From: Xylogone sp. PMI_703
Taxonomy: Eukaryota > Ascomycota > Leotiomycetes
Direction: 5' to 3'
Length of the DNA: 64,000 nt
NCBI GenBank assembly: GCA_021399445.1
Contig: JAJTUQ010000005.1
Span: forward strand, 4,278,001-4,342,000
Shown piece after piece: positions 24,625 through 35,920 of the stretch. The notes beneath the pieces are model-generated. The model was given only the letters and a program-made list of their open reading frames with translations, did not search any database and was not told where the DNA came from. The position numbers and the translations under genes were made by a program. Numbering within the stretch: the first letter of the stretch is position 1; every line of letters begins with the position of its first letter.

Positions 24625-27124
24625 ATGGACAAGAGTGATATTGATGCTCTCTTAAAAGATACTGAGCAGGATGACTCGGCAAATGCTTCACCAACTCAAA
24701 TTACCATTAGAACGCCAAGCGTTGCTAGAATTACTAAAGCTCCGACCACTGGCTCTCACGACTCTCGTTTACATACAAGATCCTGTACCACTTGCTACCG
24801 TCGCAAAGTCAAGTGCGACAAAGTTCTGACTGGATGCTCAAGATGTTCCAAGGCGGGCATTCCATGCGTATTCCCCCCTCGTCGTGGCGCTTCTCAAACC
24901 CAGGATGAGGATGAATTACGTACGAGGTTGAAATCGTTAGAGAAGATAGTTCAAGAACTTCTCAGACGAGATGAAATGCAGAAGAACGAGAAGACTTCGC
25001 AATTAGAAGATCATGGTATGGATGAAGATCCTGCTCAAGTTGCTGTCCTGTCACCTCCGGAATCGGAGAAAGGCTCAAATCCCAATACGGATTGCCCTGT
25101 CCTGAAAAACGGCAGGCTTGTGACTGTTGATGGACGAAGTTCTTATTTAACGTCATCTTTCTGGATAGATCTCAATGAGGAGGTGAGCTGTTTGGGTATT
25201 TATGCCGAGGCCATGTACTAATATGAGTTACTTTAGGTTGAGGGTCTACGAGACCTTGTGGAAGGCTTACAAGATAATGCAGAGACTCCGGAGTCTCTCA
25301 TAACAGAGTCTCATGAGATAGAATCTCAAGCGCCCTTTACTACTAATCAAGGCTTCTTCTTTAACTTTAGCTCATTAGCTATAGATCTCCAACCGCTCAT
25401 GCCCAAGCCAGAACATGTGCCATTGTATTGGCAAATATTTACTACAAATGTCAATCCATTGTTGAGAATTCTGCATGTTCCATCAGTACAGAACGCATTT
25501 ATGAGCGCTCAATTCGGCTTAGATGGCATCAACAAGGCCTCTCAAGCTTTGATATTTGCAATTTGTTTTGCAGCTGCAGCTTCAATGAGTCCCGAAAATG
25601 TTATATCGCAATTTGAAGAGAAGAAAGATGACCTACTACAGAGGCTACGCTTTGCGGTTGAACAGGCCTTGGCAAGAGCGGATTTTATGGGAACCAATGA
25701 TTTCATAACGCTGCAAGCCCTCGTTCTATTTCTGGTAGAAACTATAGATCCGTCAACTTGTTTTCAAAGCTAACGCAAATTAGAATTGCATATGTCGACA
25801 AGATGACGATAGTAGAGTTCTATACACAATGACAGGCGTGGCAGTGCGCTTAGCCCAGCTTCAGGGCCTACACCGAGACGGCACATTATTTGGACTCTCG
25901 CCATTTGAAACTGAAATGCGGCGTAGACTATGGTGGAATATTTGTACTCTTGATCAACGGGCATCAGAAGAGCAAGGCTCTACACCACTTATCTGGGATG
26001 GCAATTTTGATACTAAAATGCCCCTGAATATCGATGATTCTGACATTGATCCCGACTCAACCAGTTTCCCGGAACCGAGGATTAGTGCTACAGATATGTC
26101 ATTTGCCCTTCTTCGTGTTGAGCATTGGAAGGCTTATCGGCAGTTTCATAAATCCTCAACTGTACCGGAGCAATTAAGCCAGGAAGATGCTGCTCGGTCT
26201 ATTGAAGACAAGAAAAGGCTCCTAGAGAATATTAAGGAGCACTTTGAAAACACATATTTAAGACATTTTGACACAGCAATTCCATTCTACTGGCTAGTAA
26301 CTACTTTCACTAGATTGTCATTTGTAAGACACTTTCCTCCCTTACGTTCTGACCAGACCAGTCCCGAGAAATTTTTCCTAATTAGTTTCCTGCAGGAGAA
26401 AATGGCGCTACTAATATACCACCCGTTCCACACCACCAAGGACAACCCTCTTCTCCCTAAAGAAGTTCGGGATCGTTTATTCATCTCATGCACAAATATA
26501 ATAGGATACTCCAGAGTCGTGGAAATCAGCCCCTTTGTATCACAATGGGCGTGGTTCTTTCGGATATATGTCCAAAGAAATGCCGTTGCATATGTTCTCA
26601 CCGAATTGTGCATTCGACCGAGCTCGAAGGAAGTTGACCGTGCCTGGGAAGCTATTGACTTTGTATTTAACTGGTGGAGTCCCGCTGTCAAGCGGACTAC
26701 GGACGGAGTAGTATGGAGACCACTGAAAAAACTTCTTGGTCGAGCGTTGAAAGTGCGGGAAGCGAACCTGAGTTTGAGATCTCAGCAACTGTCTAGTACT
26801 TCTCTAAACACTCAGGCTGCTCTGCCCCGATTACAAGGAACCAGTCAAGGGCATCAGGTGGATATCTCACTGAATCCCCATGATACGGGGCTAGATGCAC
26901 ACAATACCCAGTACGGGGAAGACTTAATTTCATCAAAACCCGAACCATTAGATCAGACTATTTTTGGAGGTCTTGCTGCCTTTGACGTTGACTCCAATCT
27001 GAATTACGCCATTCCACCAGAAGATATAGGCAACTATCTCGACATATATTCAGCTGAAGGTGGCTTTGACCTAGAAGGGTGGGACCAGGAGGAGCAAAAC
27101 TTGTTAAGGGATTCATACTTTTAG
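24625..27124 (+). CDS. Zn(II)2Cys6 fungal transcription factor
   Basis: Nuclear DNA-binding regulator; target genes unknown. Exons are 24625-25182, 25237-25734 and 25784-27124, 798 residues. The binuclear zinc cluster uses C54, C57, C64, C71, C74 and C81 (C-x2-C-x6-C-x6-C-x2-C-x6-C; RSCTTCYRRKVKCDK). A coiled-coil dimerisation helix follows at about 93-116 (DELRTRLKSLEKIVQELLRR). The fungal-specific TF middle homology domain spans about 215-480 (YWQIFTTNVNPLLRILHVPS, then VAVRLAQLQGLHRDG, FETEMRRRLWWNICTLDQR). The third exon was placed by joining LFL to NCICRQDDDSR, which recreates the usual domain sequence; that 49-nt intron has a GCTAAC branch site. The C-terminus is acidic and aromatic (DLEGWDQEEQNLLRDSYF), plausible as an activation region. 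No adjacent metabolic cluster tells its role. Confidence 0.93.
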
Positions 27125-27453
27125 AATCTACTATGTGTGTGATATTTCTGCTAGCTAAACGATTATACCCGGGACAACCATCGCGGTTAGGCCTCTAAAT
27201 CAGTATTATGAAGCAAAGAACATATACGAGGGGCAGATTGTTCCAAGTTCTGTATTTAGGAGAGTCGACATATATTCAGCTCTATTCGTTGCTCAATATC
27301 ATGGATTTTATTCTTCAATAAGGTACTCCAAGAAAACTAATCCATCATAAAGCACTGCGCTAAAGATACATCTTGATCTGTAAGGTGCTCAGATTATGCA
27401 GTCTCCTATTTTAAGTGAATTTTGTCAAGAACTACCAGCAAAATTAACCACCA
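27125..27453. other. Convergent intergenic region, no gene seen
   Basis: 329 bp between the 3' ends of the Zn2Cys6 regulator and SGT1. AT-rich, nothing else recognised. Confidence 0.5.
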
Positions 27454-28710
27454 TTAAGAACTCCAACTTTTAGCCTCAACACCTTCCGGAGGTTTCGTCT
27501 CCACAGGGCCCTTCTTCACCTCTTCCCAATTAGTGCTAAGCGCAGTGCCATTACTCTCCTGATAGCTCTTAATCATAGCTCTCCTGGTATCTGGATCCGC
27601 GTTTTTGTATAATTTCTTGAAAAAGCCTCCCATGGGATCGCCTTCTTCTTCATCGTCAACATCGTCCTCCTCCTTTGCCCCTGGTTTCCTTTCCGCTTTC
27701 AATGCAGATGTTGCTACTGCGTCCCAGTTCTTTGGGCCGTGTCGGGAAGATGTTGGGTATGATGGGACTTTGTCGTCTTTGAGAACTGCAGCGGGGATGG
27801 TTGGTGGTTGTTCCGACTTTTTCGTGGTAGATGTTGAGTCGAGTGGTTCAGTGCCCTCCAGAGATTTCCATTTTAATCCTGGCGTAGCTTTTTGTAGACT
27901 TAGTTCGAGCTTGTTTGGCGTTATAACGTATGTACTTTTTGATGCGTCGATCTTTGAGAAGAGTGGTGAAAGCGTAAATTCGTATGTACTTCCAGCTGAT
28001 CCAGTTGGAAAATTAACTTCAACCTATGCAATGTTAGTGATGACTGCCATAAGATGCTAACGATGGTTACTTACATTTCCTTCTTCTATGGTCACCTCAG
28101 CTTTGTCTTTAGGGATGCCCTTGGCTAGGATGGATATTGTGACCGTTGTATTTGATTGAAACCAATCATGTTTGATCTTCTCCTTGGGTGTCTGCATTGG
28201 AGCAGCTGGTGTTGCTGGAGTAGTAGGTCCTGGCACGGAAGACGGTAGACTTCCTGTACTTTTACCCTCCTCCACCTCTTCGACTTTATCTGGTATCTCT
28301 TTCACAGTGATCTGATTTGTTTCCGCAGTCTCTCCACCAGCTTTGTCATAATCGGCCTGTACCTTAGCCTGCCAGATTCCTAAACCTTTCTCCTTTTCAT
28401 TGGACTTCCTGCACCAATATAAACACATGCGAGCATCACCATATCGCTTTAAACCATGCAATGCAACTGCTCGGCGAAACTGTGCAGTGGCTATTTGCTC
28501 ACGCCGAGCGCGATTGATAGCAGCAAGAACTGCATTATCGGCGTCAGCTAGTGCGAGTTCATGCTTTCCCAGCCTCTGATAGGCGGTTGATCTCTGAATA
28601 AGCCACAGAGGTGACTGTGATTCTTTCAGTGCAGCAGTATAGTGTTGTATAGCTTTGTTGTAATCGTTGTTTTGGAGGGCTGTTTGGCCTAATGCTGCCT
28701 GGGATGCCAT
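27454..28710 (-). CDS. SGT1: SGT1, Hsp90/SCF co-chaperone (TPR-CS-SGS)
   Basis: Links Hsp90 to SCF ubiquitin ligases and the kinetochore CBF3 complex. Exons are 28710-28075 and 28023-27454 (51-nt intron), 401 residues, close to yeast Sgt1 (395). A TPR-like region covers residues 1-115 (ALGQTALQNNDYNKAIQHYTAALKE, AYQRLGKHELALADADNAVLA, QFRRAVALHGLKRYGDA). The CS domain is about 175-265 (IKHDWFQSNTTVTISILAKGIPKDKAEVTIEEGNVEVNF, ending GLKWKSLEG). The SGS domain is at the C-terminus (SRHGPKNWDAV, GFFKKLYKNADPDTRRAMIKSYQESNGTALSTNWEEV). All three hallmarks are intact. A heat-shock-like palindrome lies about 100 bp upstream of the ATG. Confidence 0.96.
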
Positions 28711-29283
28711 TGTAGGCTCTAGAATAACTCAAGATTACAGATCTTAGGACGTCGTGAACATCACTCTGCCTAGAGTGAGTGCATAATGTTATATATCTAG
28801 AAGGGTAGCTTCTAGAAGCTCAGCCTTGTCTTTGATAGTTAATTCTGCCATAGGATACCGCTTTAATTGTGCCGATAAGAGAGGGGTAGCTTGCCCCTGA
28901 TAGTTAACTGCCTAGCGTATCCAGTACTGGAGCTCTAAATAATGACATAGCAGATATATTACTAGCCATTTAGCCACCAATTTGGTCACATCTCGCAGTA
29001 ACACCCTTTCAATACGGTTAACCTGATGGCCAATTGAATTAGTAGATTAGTCGCAGTTAATTCTGGCACTAGAACAATAGAGTGCAACTTCTAAAGTATT
29101 ACTCAGTACTAGAGACCGTTCAGAGGTTAAGTATTATTAGTATTAAGTGTAAGCTATCATATCTACCATTAAATTCATCATTTATCCCATTACTACCATA
29201 ACAAGGTAGATGCTGACTCTGCTCATTTATCATGACCTTGAAATTGCTATTATCTTTATGCCGTCAGGAGGCCGTATGGTTTT
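28711..29283. other. SGT1 promoter / ERG7 3' intergenic region
   Basis: 573 bp between two minus-strand genes. Contains the HSE-like palindrome listed separately. Otherwise AT-rich with no ORF of interest. Confidence 0.5.
28796..28820. promoter_or_regulatory. Heat-shock-element-like palindrome upstream of SGT1
   Basis: A perfect 14-bp dyad AGCTTCTAGAAGCT at 28807-28820 contains the HSE core TTCnnGAA. A further GAA at 28800-28802 extends it, and TCTAGAAG / CTTCTAGA form an 8-bp inverted repeat with a 5-nt spacer (28796-28816). It lies 86-110 bp upstream of the SGT1 ATG. HSF binding to an Hsp90 co-chaperone promoter is plausible but is inference. Confidence 0.5.
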
Positions 29284-31656
29284 CTACAGGAGTGCAACAT
29301 CCCCATATTTCTTAGCAAACATTCCTAGAGCCATAATTGGAAATATGAATTTATAGTTGGGATAAGATATCATGCAACTCTTGTTGAAGACACCTTCAAT
29401 TGCCTCTTGAAGCCATTCGCCGTTTGGTTGCTGTCTGCTCATAATAAGCTTTAGACCTTTCTCAATCGGGGTACGATCCGGATATCCTGCTTTTATGAGA
29501 CCAATACAGGCCCACGCTGTCTGTACAACTTGTGAGCCAGTTGGGTGTTCAATCCAAACAGATTGCTCACAGCTCTATAGATCTAGTCAGTAAATTTCAA
29601 CAGCGATGCAAACGTGTGCGGCCTACCTTATAGCTCTCGGACCACCCGCCGTCTTCTCCCTGGTGAGAAATTAGAAAATCACAGGCCTTTTGGGCATGAG
29701 TGCTGTTTTCATAGGTTTCGCCAATGCTTTCTAGACTTTCAAGCGCAAACATTGTGGCATATGTGAAACAGATACCCCAGCTACCATACCAGCTTCCATC
29801 TGGTCGCTGAGCTACTCGGATATAGTTGATCGCATTATCTTTGAACCTTTTAATATCTGCGGCACGGTAATCTGGGTAGTGTTTCGAAAATAAGGAGAGC
29901 GCTGTGACGACTGCAGTAGTGCATTCCGGGTAGTCATATTCAATCATTATTCTCCCAAAGACTTCGGCAGCGTTCAGCATTTCTAAGTACTCGGAGCCTC
30001 TAGTTGGTTCATATGATGCGCAGCCACCGGACTGATTGGCATAAGTAAGAAGCGTGTCAATAGCGTCATAGATCCTCTGGTCACTAATTAAGGTTGGATA
30101 GCCGGGAGTGTGTTGAAGTAAAATGACAGCTTTGAGTGCCTCCGATATGCAGTCACTGACGGCGTAACCCTGATCTTTATTGCTAAATGCCCATGCGCCT
30201 TTTCGGCGTTGGCGGTAGCAAACATCCTCATCCTCGCAATTCTCTCGGATCTGTTGGTCCTCAAGGAACTCCAGCGCTTTTGTGAGCATGGGTCTCCATT
30301 TTGGATCCTCAGCAAGACCTGCCTCCATAACAGCTTGCACCAGAAAAGCAGTATCCCAACACTGAACTCCGTTTGTGCCATTTACTAACATTCCCTCCGA
30401 TTTTACCCAAAGGAAATCTTCTAAACGTTCCTTATGACGACGTACGGAGTATGCACCTGGACCTTCTTGTATATAACAAGCGATAAAATTGAATGGCGCA
30501 TTGACCGGCCCGAGACAGGAGAAATCAGTATTCTTATCTTCCATCTCGATGAGTTTGTATGTCCACTCTTCAGCATTCTTGACTAGAGAGTCCGGCCTTA
30601 AATATGGATTCCAGACATTAACCAGTATCCAGTTCAAAGAGTTCAGAAGCCAGGATTTTGGATGATAGTTATCCCTTGGACAAATGCTGTTGCGATGACT
30701 GGCCCAATTGATTGATTCCCATGGGTCAACAAATAATTCTTGCCGTAACTGTTGTGTTAAGGGTGTTAACTTATATGACCAACGTTTTGACCAAATGAAA
30801 GACATTGGCAGAAACACCTGTCGCATATGTATCCACCATCGCCATGGGGCGAAAGGCACCCAGTCTGGCAGAAGCCAGAGCTCAGGGGGAACAGGATTTA
30901 CAATATCCCATTTGGCAACACCGAGCACGCTCATCAAGAACTTTGCCCAGTGCGGTGCGTTTACTGCACCACCTAATTTGTGCAAATGAGCTCTTGCCTT
31001 AACCATATGTTCATCATCTGCATCAACTCCCATAATTCGTAACACAATATAGTTTAAGGAAGTCCCGAAGACAGTGCTTTCCCCTTCAATGTGTAGACCC
31101 CAGCCTCCATCTTCGGGGTGTTGTCGAGCGAAAAGGTAATTTTTGATTTCCGTAGCGTAGGCATCTGGAATTGGCGTCTCAGTGACATACCAAGCAATAG
31201 CGAAGCATGGGAGTAGAAACATCGGACCGCCGTATTCACAAGCCCAATTTCCTGGAGGAAGCTGCAATTCCTTGAAGAATGCAAGTCCGTTATTCACGGA
31301 CTGTAGTGGAGTTTTTGCCGGTGGAAGTTCAGGGAGGCTCTATACGATATCAGTTACAAGGCGTTTCATGCTGCCATTTTGAAATGAGGGATGCAAACAG
31401 TTGGTAGACCCAAGAAGTACTTGTCTGCTGTTGACTGAGGCCACTCTTCAGCATCGTCATCATCTGTTAAATAGTGCCATGTTTGTCGCCCTCTCTCATC
31501 CAGCATACGCCAGCGAGCGTAATCGGTTTTCTCGCCCAGTTTAGGCCTCTTAGGCCCCGCATTGACGGTATCTTCAGTATCAATCGAACGCTTTTCTCCC
31601 TTTTTCAAAAGAGGCGCCTTCTCTGTAAGATTGCCATTCGCACGTAGTTTCGCCAT
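29284..31656 (-). CDS. ERG7: Oxidosqualene cyclase, lanosterol synthase ERG7
   Basis: Cyclises (S)-2,3-oxidosqualene to lanosterol in ergosterol synthesis, at ER/lipid-droplet membranes. Exons are 31656-31399, 31339-29627 and 29574-29284, 753 residues, a normal length. The first donor is GTTTGC, less common, but joining KYFLGLPT to [12 protein letters not shown] gives the expected family sequence. Hallmarks are [32 protein letters not shown] near the N-terminal barrel, the catalytic-acid motif VSDCISE around residue 480 (the Asp is conserved; the usual form is DCTAE), and QW repeats ([39 protein letters not shown]). Divergent from SPO11 with 351 bp between ATGs. A paralogue making another triterpene cannot be excluded from sequence alone. 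Confidence 0.92.
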
Positions 31657-32007
31657 TGTGAAATCTGTTTGATCTCAAGGTGCGAGAACAAAGGGTGGTA
31701 GGGGTATATAAAAAGTCAAGCGGTGCAGGCGGCGTAGGGCATGCCATCATCAGGGGAAATGCCAGGCACAAGTTTAGGGTAGCTTGGCAGTACGTAAAGG
31801 GTTTAATTACCCGTACCCGCTGCAAGCACTGCTTAATGTCACATGCTTAATGTCTACAAACCGTAACTGATCCGCGGGCTGTGTTCCAATGTTTACAGTA
31901 TTCACGATGCTTTCTAACCTAATTCGTAAAAAGAGATCCGGTCTAGCGCCGTCGAACTCGATCGGAGGTTGTTTATCTAAGCAACCTCCGAATTGGCACA
32001 AAATCAG
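31657..32007. promoter_or_regulatory. Shared divergent promoter ERG7/SPO11
   Basis: 351 bp between ATGs of a sterol gene and a meiotic gene. A TATATAAAA-like element lies near 31706-31714. The SPO11-proximal end contains the hairpin at 31962-31991. Confidence 0.5.
31962..31991. promoter_or_regulatory. 10-bp stem / 10-nt loop hairpin just before the SPO11 ATG
   Basis: Perfect inverted repeat TCGGAGGTTG ... CAACCTCCGA with a 10-nt loop, ending 16 bp before the modelled SPO11 start at 32008. It may be an RNA hairpin in the 5' leader or a dyad protein-binding site. Confidence 0.6.
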
Positions 32008-33509
32008 ATGGAAGGTTGTTTTAGCTCACGCGAAATGTTGACAAATAATCAACTCAATAGAATCGATAGCCAAGACTTAGCAGTGGATCATCCAAATTCT
32101 CAGCCAACAGTTGTAATGCCAATCCGGGCTGGAGAAGCTATTTCCAAAATCGAGGACATTTTTGAATCCATTGCGGACAGTATCAATGACGGCAAGCGCC
32201 CTCTCGCGATACATTTGAAATCTAGACCTCGAGGAACACGAGAAGTCTCTGATGTCATTAATGCTAGAAAAATTAACTTCCCAAGCAAATCGCCACAGGA
32301 AGCTTGGAGATTCAGTATGTTGGGAATGATTATTCCGGATAACGCTTACTATAGAACAGCAGTCTTGCTACGAATCCTTGAATTGTCCCACGAGGCTTTG
32401 GTAACTGGTATTGTCATCACGAAAAGGTTTGCCTCTCTGATCTTGCATTATTCGCGTCATGATTTCCTTCATGATATTTTTTTCTGCAGTCTTTTCTCAT
32501 CTAAGATCAGAGATATATACTATCATGATCCGGATTTGTTCATGAAGCAAAGTGTCGTTGATCGATACGTGGATGATCTTTCGTTCACCTTGGGTATCAA
32601 TCGAGACGCTCTTAATGTGGTATGCAGGTTCATCTCAATGCTGAGATTTGTGTTACTCATTCCTATTTCCAGGTGGCCGCGGCAAAAGGATTAGTTGCTG
32701 GATACCTGACATTGATTAAAATAGATCGATCTTCTCTCGAGTGTGCCCTGGAGAATGAGGTAAGTTGGCATGGTCTATGTCATGAGAATAATAATAAAAT
32801 GGTGGGAGGGTATTTTAATTCCAAGTACGAAGAATATTGAACGGATACATTGCAGCGAGGTTCGATGGATTCTTGTGATTGAGAAAGAAGTAACTTATTT
32901 ATCTCCTTTACTCAATCTAGTGCTTACTTATTTTCAGGCAGTTTTTCGCAGCTTAACCAGTTCTCAGTACTGGGCATGCTCAGCTGCCGGGAAAGGGATA
33001 CTTGTTACCGTGAGACTTTTCTCTCGTAGCCTGCCAAATCCTAAGAAATCTAATATTTCTTTTTACAGGCAAAAGGATACCCAGACATCCAGACACGCCA
33101 ATTTCTACGTTTTCTATCAGCACAGCAACCCGAAATACCCATATTCGCGTTGGTCGATTTCGATCCTGACGGAATCGGCATCATGTCTACATACAAATAC
33201 GGCTCTATAGCGCTAGCACATGAAAATCAGACACTAGCAGTTCCTGAAATGAGATGGCTAGGGATTAAAAATCAGCATATAATGTCTACAAGCGATATCG
33301 AGCGAGGAATTATTAGCTTAACTACCCGTGATCGAAGAGTAGCGACAAGCATGCTGGCACGAGATCCTTTTTCAGTTGGCGGAGAGGAGAAGGAAGGTAG
33401 ACGCGAACTCCAGGTCATGTTATTTCTAAACATCAAAGCGGAAATACAGGCCCTCAATCACGGCGAAGGATTGGAATCCTGGCTAGACAGACACCTTTGT
33501 GTGGTATAG
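32008..33509 (+). CDS. SPO11: Meiotic DNA double-strand-break protein SPO11 (Topo VI A-like)
   Basis: Creates programmed meiotic double-strand breaks by a tyrosine transesterification. Six exons: 32008-32426, 32511-32619, 32673-32759, 32809-32889, 32938-33009 and 33069-33509, 402 residues (yeast 398). The catalytic region RDIYYHD places candidate tyrosines at 143-144, rebuilt by splicing AG to A across intron 1. The Toprim fold shows VIEKEAVF (E230) and the metal-binding DFDPDG (D286, D288). WHD and Toprim order matches Spo11/Rec12. The start is the first in-frame ATG (MEGCFSSREMLTN); the frame is open upstream only to a TTG. Introns 1 and 4 are multiples of three and stop-free. Expression is expected only in sexual development. 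Confidence 0.92.
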
Positions 33510-33773
33510 TTGTGTTTGCCCATGCAGAATGTCGCAGGTTTTCTCGCTGTCAAAATCGGTATTCAAAATCGTAATCGTTTTTAAATCGTATAAAACAGAT
33601 GATGATAAGGACGAATAGAATGCTAATAGCATGTATCATTATGCCATCTCATAACGCCACCTGCTTGTAAGACTAGGTAACTTTAACGCCTTAATCCTCT
33701 CCAAAGCCACCATGCTCCTAACCATTCATAGTTGTGCATATGCATGCCAGCTCGATCGTATCTGCTGACCAAT

Positions 33774-34333
33774 TTATAACCCAAGCATTCTCCTGCAGCT
33801 TTCTCTAACCCTTTTCTCATACTCTGACCGCTGTTCTCTCCACATCTTGGCGGCCTCTACATTGGCAGGACTCTCATCATTCGGCTCTGCCAACATACTC
33901 ATGACGGATATTAAGATCTTCTCCACGCTTTGAATGGGTGACCAACGCTCAGAGGCGTGCTCGTAGTGGTTTGGATCATCTCCAGGAGGATGAAGGATAG
34001 AAATGCAGACCAGACCGCTTGGATAGACTAATTGAAAGCGGAATCAGTTCACTGTCTAGTGTCTCAAACAAGAAGGGATCGCTTACCATTAGGATGCCAT
34101 ATTTCACCCAGAAACCGCATGGTAGGCGGGGCTAGAGGATAATCTTTGGGAAACTTTAACTCGGCAGGGAAGATGCCGCCCTCGAAAGGTGTGCCTTCCG
34201 GTCCCTGAATAAGGGCTTCCCAGTGGAGCATGTCATCTTCCGAAACAGGCCCGGCAGTAATACCTTCTGGAGGATTATTTGTGAGAGCGCGGTACTCCTG
34301 TAGCAGGCGACGTTGTGCAGTTGAGGATGCCAT
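33774..34333 (-). CDS. UBC7: Ubiquitin-conjugating enzyme E2, UBC7/UBE2G2 type
   Basis: E2 for ER-associated degradation, working with Hrd1/Doa10 ligases and Cue1. Exons are 34333-34087 and 34027-33774, 166 residues (UBE2G2 has 165). The UBC fold is complete: N-terminal helix [54 protein letters not shown] with catalytic C90, and the acidic insertion [13 protein letters not shown] just after it, which separates UBC7-type E2s from others. [31 protein letters not shown] is typical. Divergent from the solute-binding-fold gene (316 bp between ATGs). Confidence 0.96.
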
Positions 34334-34649
34334 GGCTGTGTTGGGGTTTAGAAGTAAAAAGAGGACGATTGTGTCTTACGGAGGAACCAAGGTTACGTTG
34401 TCGGCATGTCATCTACCGATACGGAGGCGGTAGTGGCTGGAATGCCCCGCTGTGCCCGCTATCCGGGATCATCCCGCAGCTGCTGCAGGTAGATTAAGCA
34501 ATTATTGTTTCGTCATAAGACAATAGATGAGGCTGATCACATCATTCCTAGGAAGATATATAAGTGTACCTGGTACTCAATTCTTCACATCAACTGCTCC
34601 GCTGAATAATAGACTTACAATTGAATAGACGTAGCTATCTTAAACTAAT
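34334..34649. promoter_or_regulatory. Shared divergent promoter UBC7 / solute-binding-fold gene, with TATA box
   Basis: 316 bp. TATATAAG at 34557-34564 lies 86 bp before the plus-strand ATG at 34650 and fits a TATA box for that gene. Confidence 0.5.
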
Positions 34650-35647
34650 ATGTCATCCGAGAGTACCCCGCTCCGAGTGGGCTTTGTCCCTGAACACTTC
34701 TCAACCCCGCTACACTTTGCTAAAAAACACTTCGGACTTACTGCTGAGCTAATACCATTTCCATCTGGTACTGGGCATATGATAACGTCTTTACGATCTG
34801 GAGAAATTGATGTAGGAATTGGTCTCACAGAAGGATGGGTAGCTGGGCTGGGCAAAGAAGACTCAGAAGGCGATGGCGGATATAAAATAGTAGGGACTTA
34901 TGTCGAAACACCATTATGTAAGTAGAGGGCCTAGGTGCTGCACGGATAGCTCTCCGTTAATGTCTGTATGATTAACACTGGAATCCAGGCTGGGCGGTTT
35001 CAACTGGCGCAAAGCGAGATATCAATTCGATTGCAGATCTGAAAAAGAGCAAAATAGGTGTCTCAAGGATAGGTAGTGGTAGCTATGTCATGGGTTTCGT
35101 GCTGGCAGACCAACAAGGCTGGCTTGAAGCTGGCTCAAATCCTTTCGAGTTTGTCCCATTACAGACTTTTGAGAAGCTGCGCAAAGCAGTGAACGATGGA
35201 GAGGCGGATTTCTTCATGTGGGAGCATTTCACATCCAAGCGCTATTACGACAATGGAGAAATTAAGAAGATCGGAGAAATCTACACACCTTGGAGAAGCT
35301 GGCTCATTACAGCTTCGACAAAATTGTTACACGATGGAAATCCGGACAAGAGACTTGCTCAATTGTTTAAGAAGATTGACCAAGGTGTGCAATATTTTGG
35401 CAAGCATCAGGATGAAGCTGTTGAGTACATTAGTACTGAGCTAGACTACTCGAAGGAGGATGCTACAGAATGGCTGAAGACCGTTAGATTTTCTACCAAT
35501 GTGGAAGGCGTGGATATCAACGTTGTTCAAGGAACGATTGATGTGTTGAAAAAAGCAGGTGTACTCGGAGAGAAAGCAATGACAGCACAAGATATGGTAG
35601 GGGGAGAATTAGCCGCACAGTTTCCTGGCAAGCTCCCCAAGAGCTGA
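34650..35647 (+). CDS. Cytosolic protein with type-2 periplasmic-binding (Ca3427/SsuA/THI5-like) fold
   Basis: Resembles the Ca3427-like group of fungal proteins sharing the fold of bacterial ABC solute-binding proteins (SsuA, ThiY) and fungal Thi5. The ligand is unknown. Exons are 34650-34917 and 34989-35647, 308 residues. There is no signal peptide (starts MSSESTPLRVGFVPEHFST), so it should act inside the cell. Features: LRVGFVPEHFSTPLHFAKK for the first lobe, SGEIDVGIGLTEGWVAGL, the hinge GTYVETPLCWAVSTGA across the splice, IGVSRIGSGSYVMGFVLA for the second lobe, EADFFMWEHFTSKRYYD, and the C-terminal LKKAGVLGEKAMTAQDM. Thi5's catalytic His/Cys set is not obvious, so a pyrimidine-synthase role is not supported. 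Probably an old bacterial-type domain in fungi; recent transfer is not shown. Confidence 0.82.
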
Positions 35648-35920
35648 TGAGTTCTGCTGTATGGTGTAGATTAATTGCGCAGTTCGAAGAAACTTAAAAT
35701 AAACACCGTTTATCTGGAGGACCGGTATCTGCGGGGCTATCGTAAGCGGCTAGGCTTCTAAACCTTCGACTTTGTGTACATGCTTGGGAATACATTCAAG
35801 CCAAAGTGCTCTAAAACGCCTTCCCATTTCGCGTGTGGCGCAGATTCAACGCTTCCCTAACTTCCATTGCAGCATTACTCATTTATAGCTTCGCAAGGGT
35901 AGCAGCACCGCTCTACTCTA

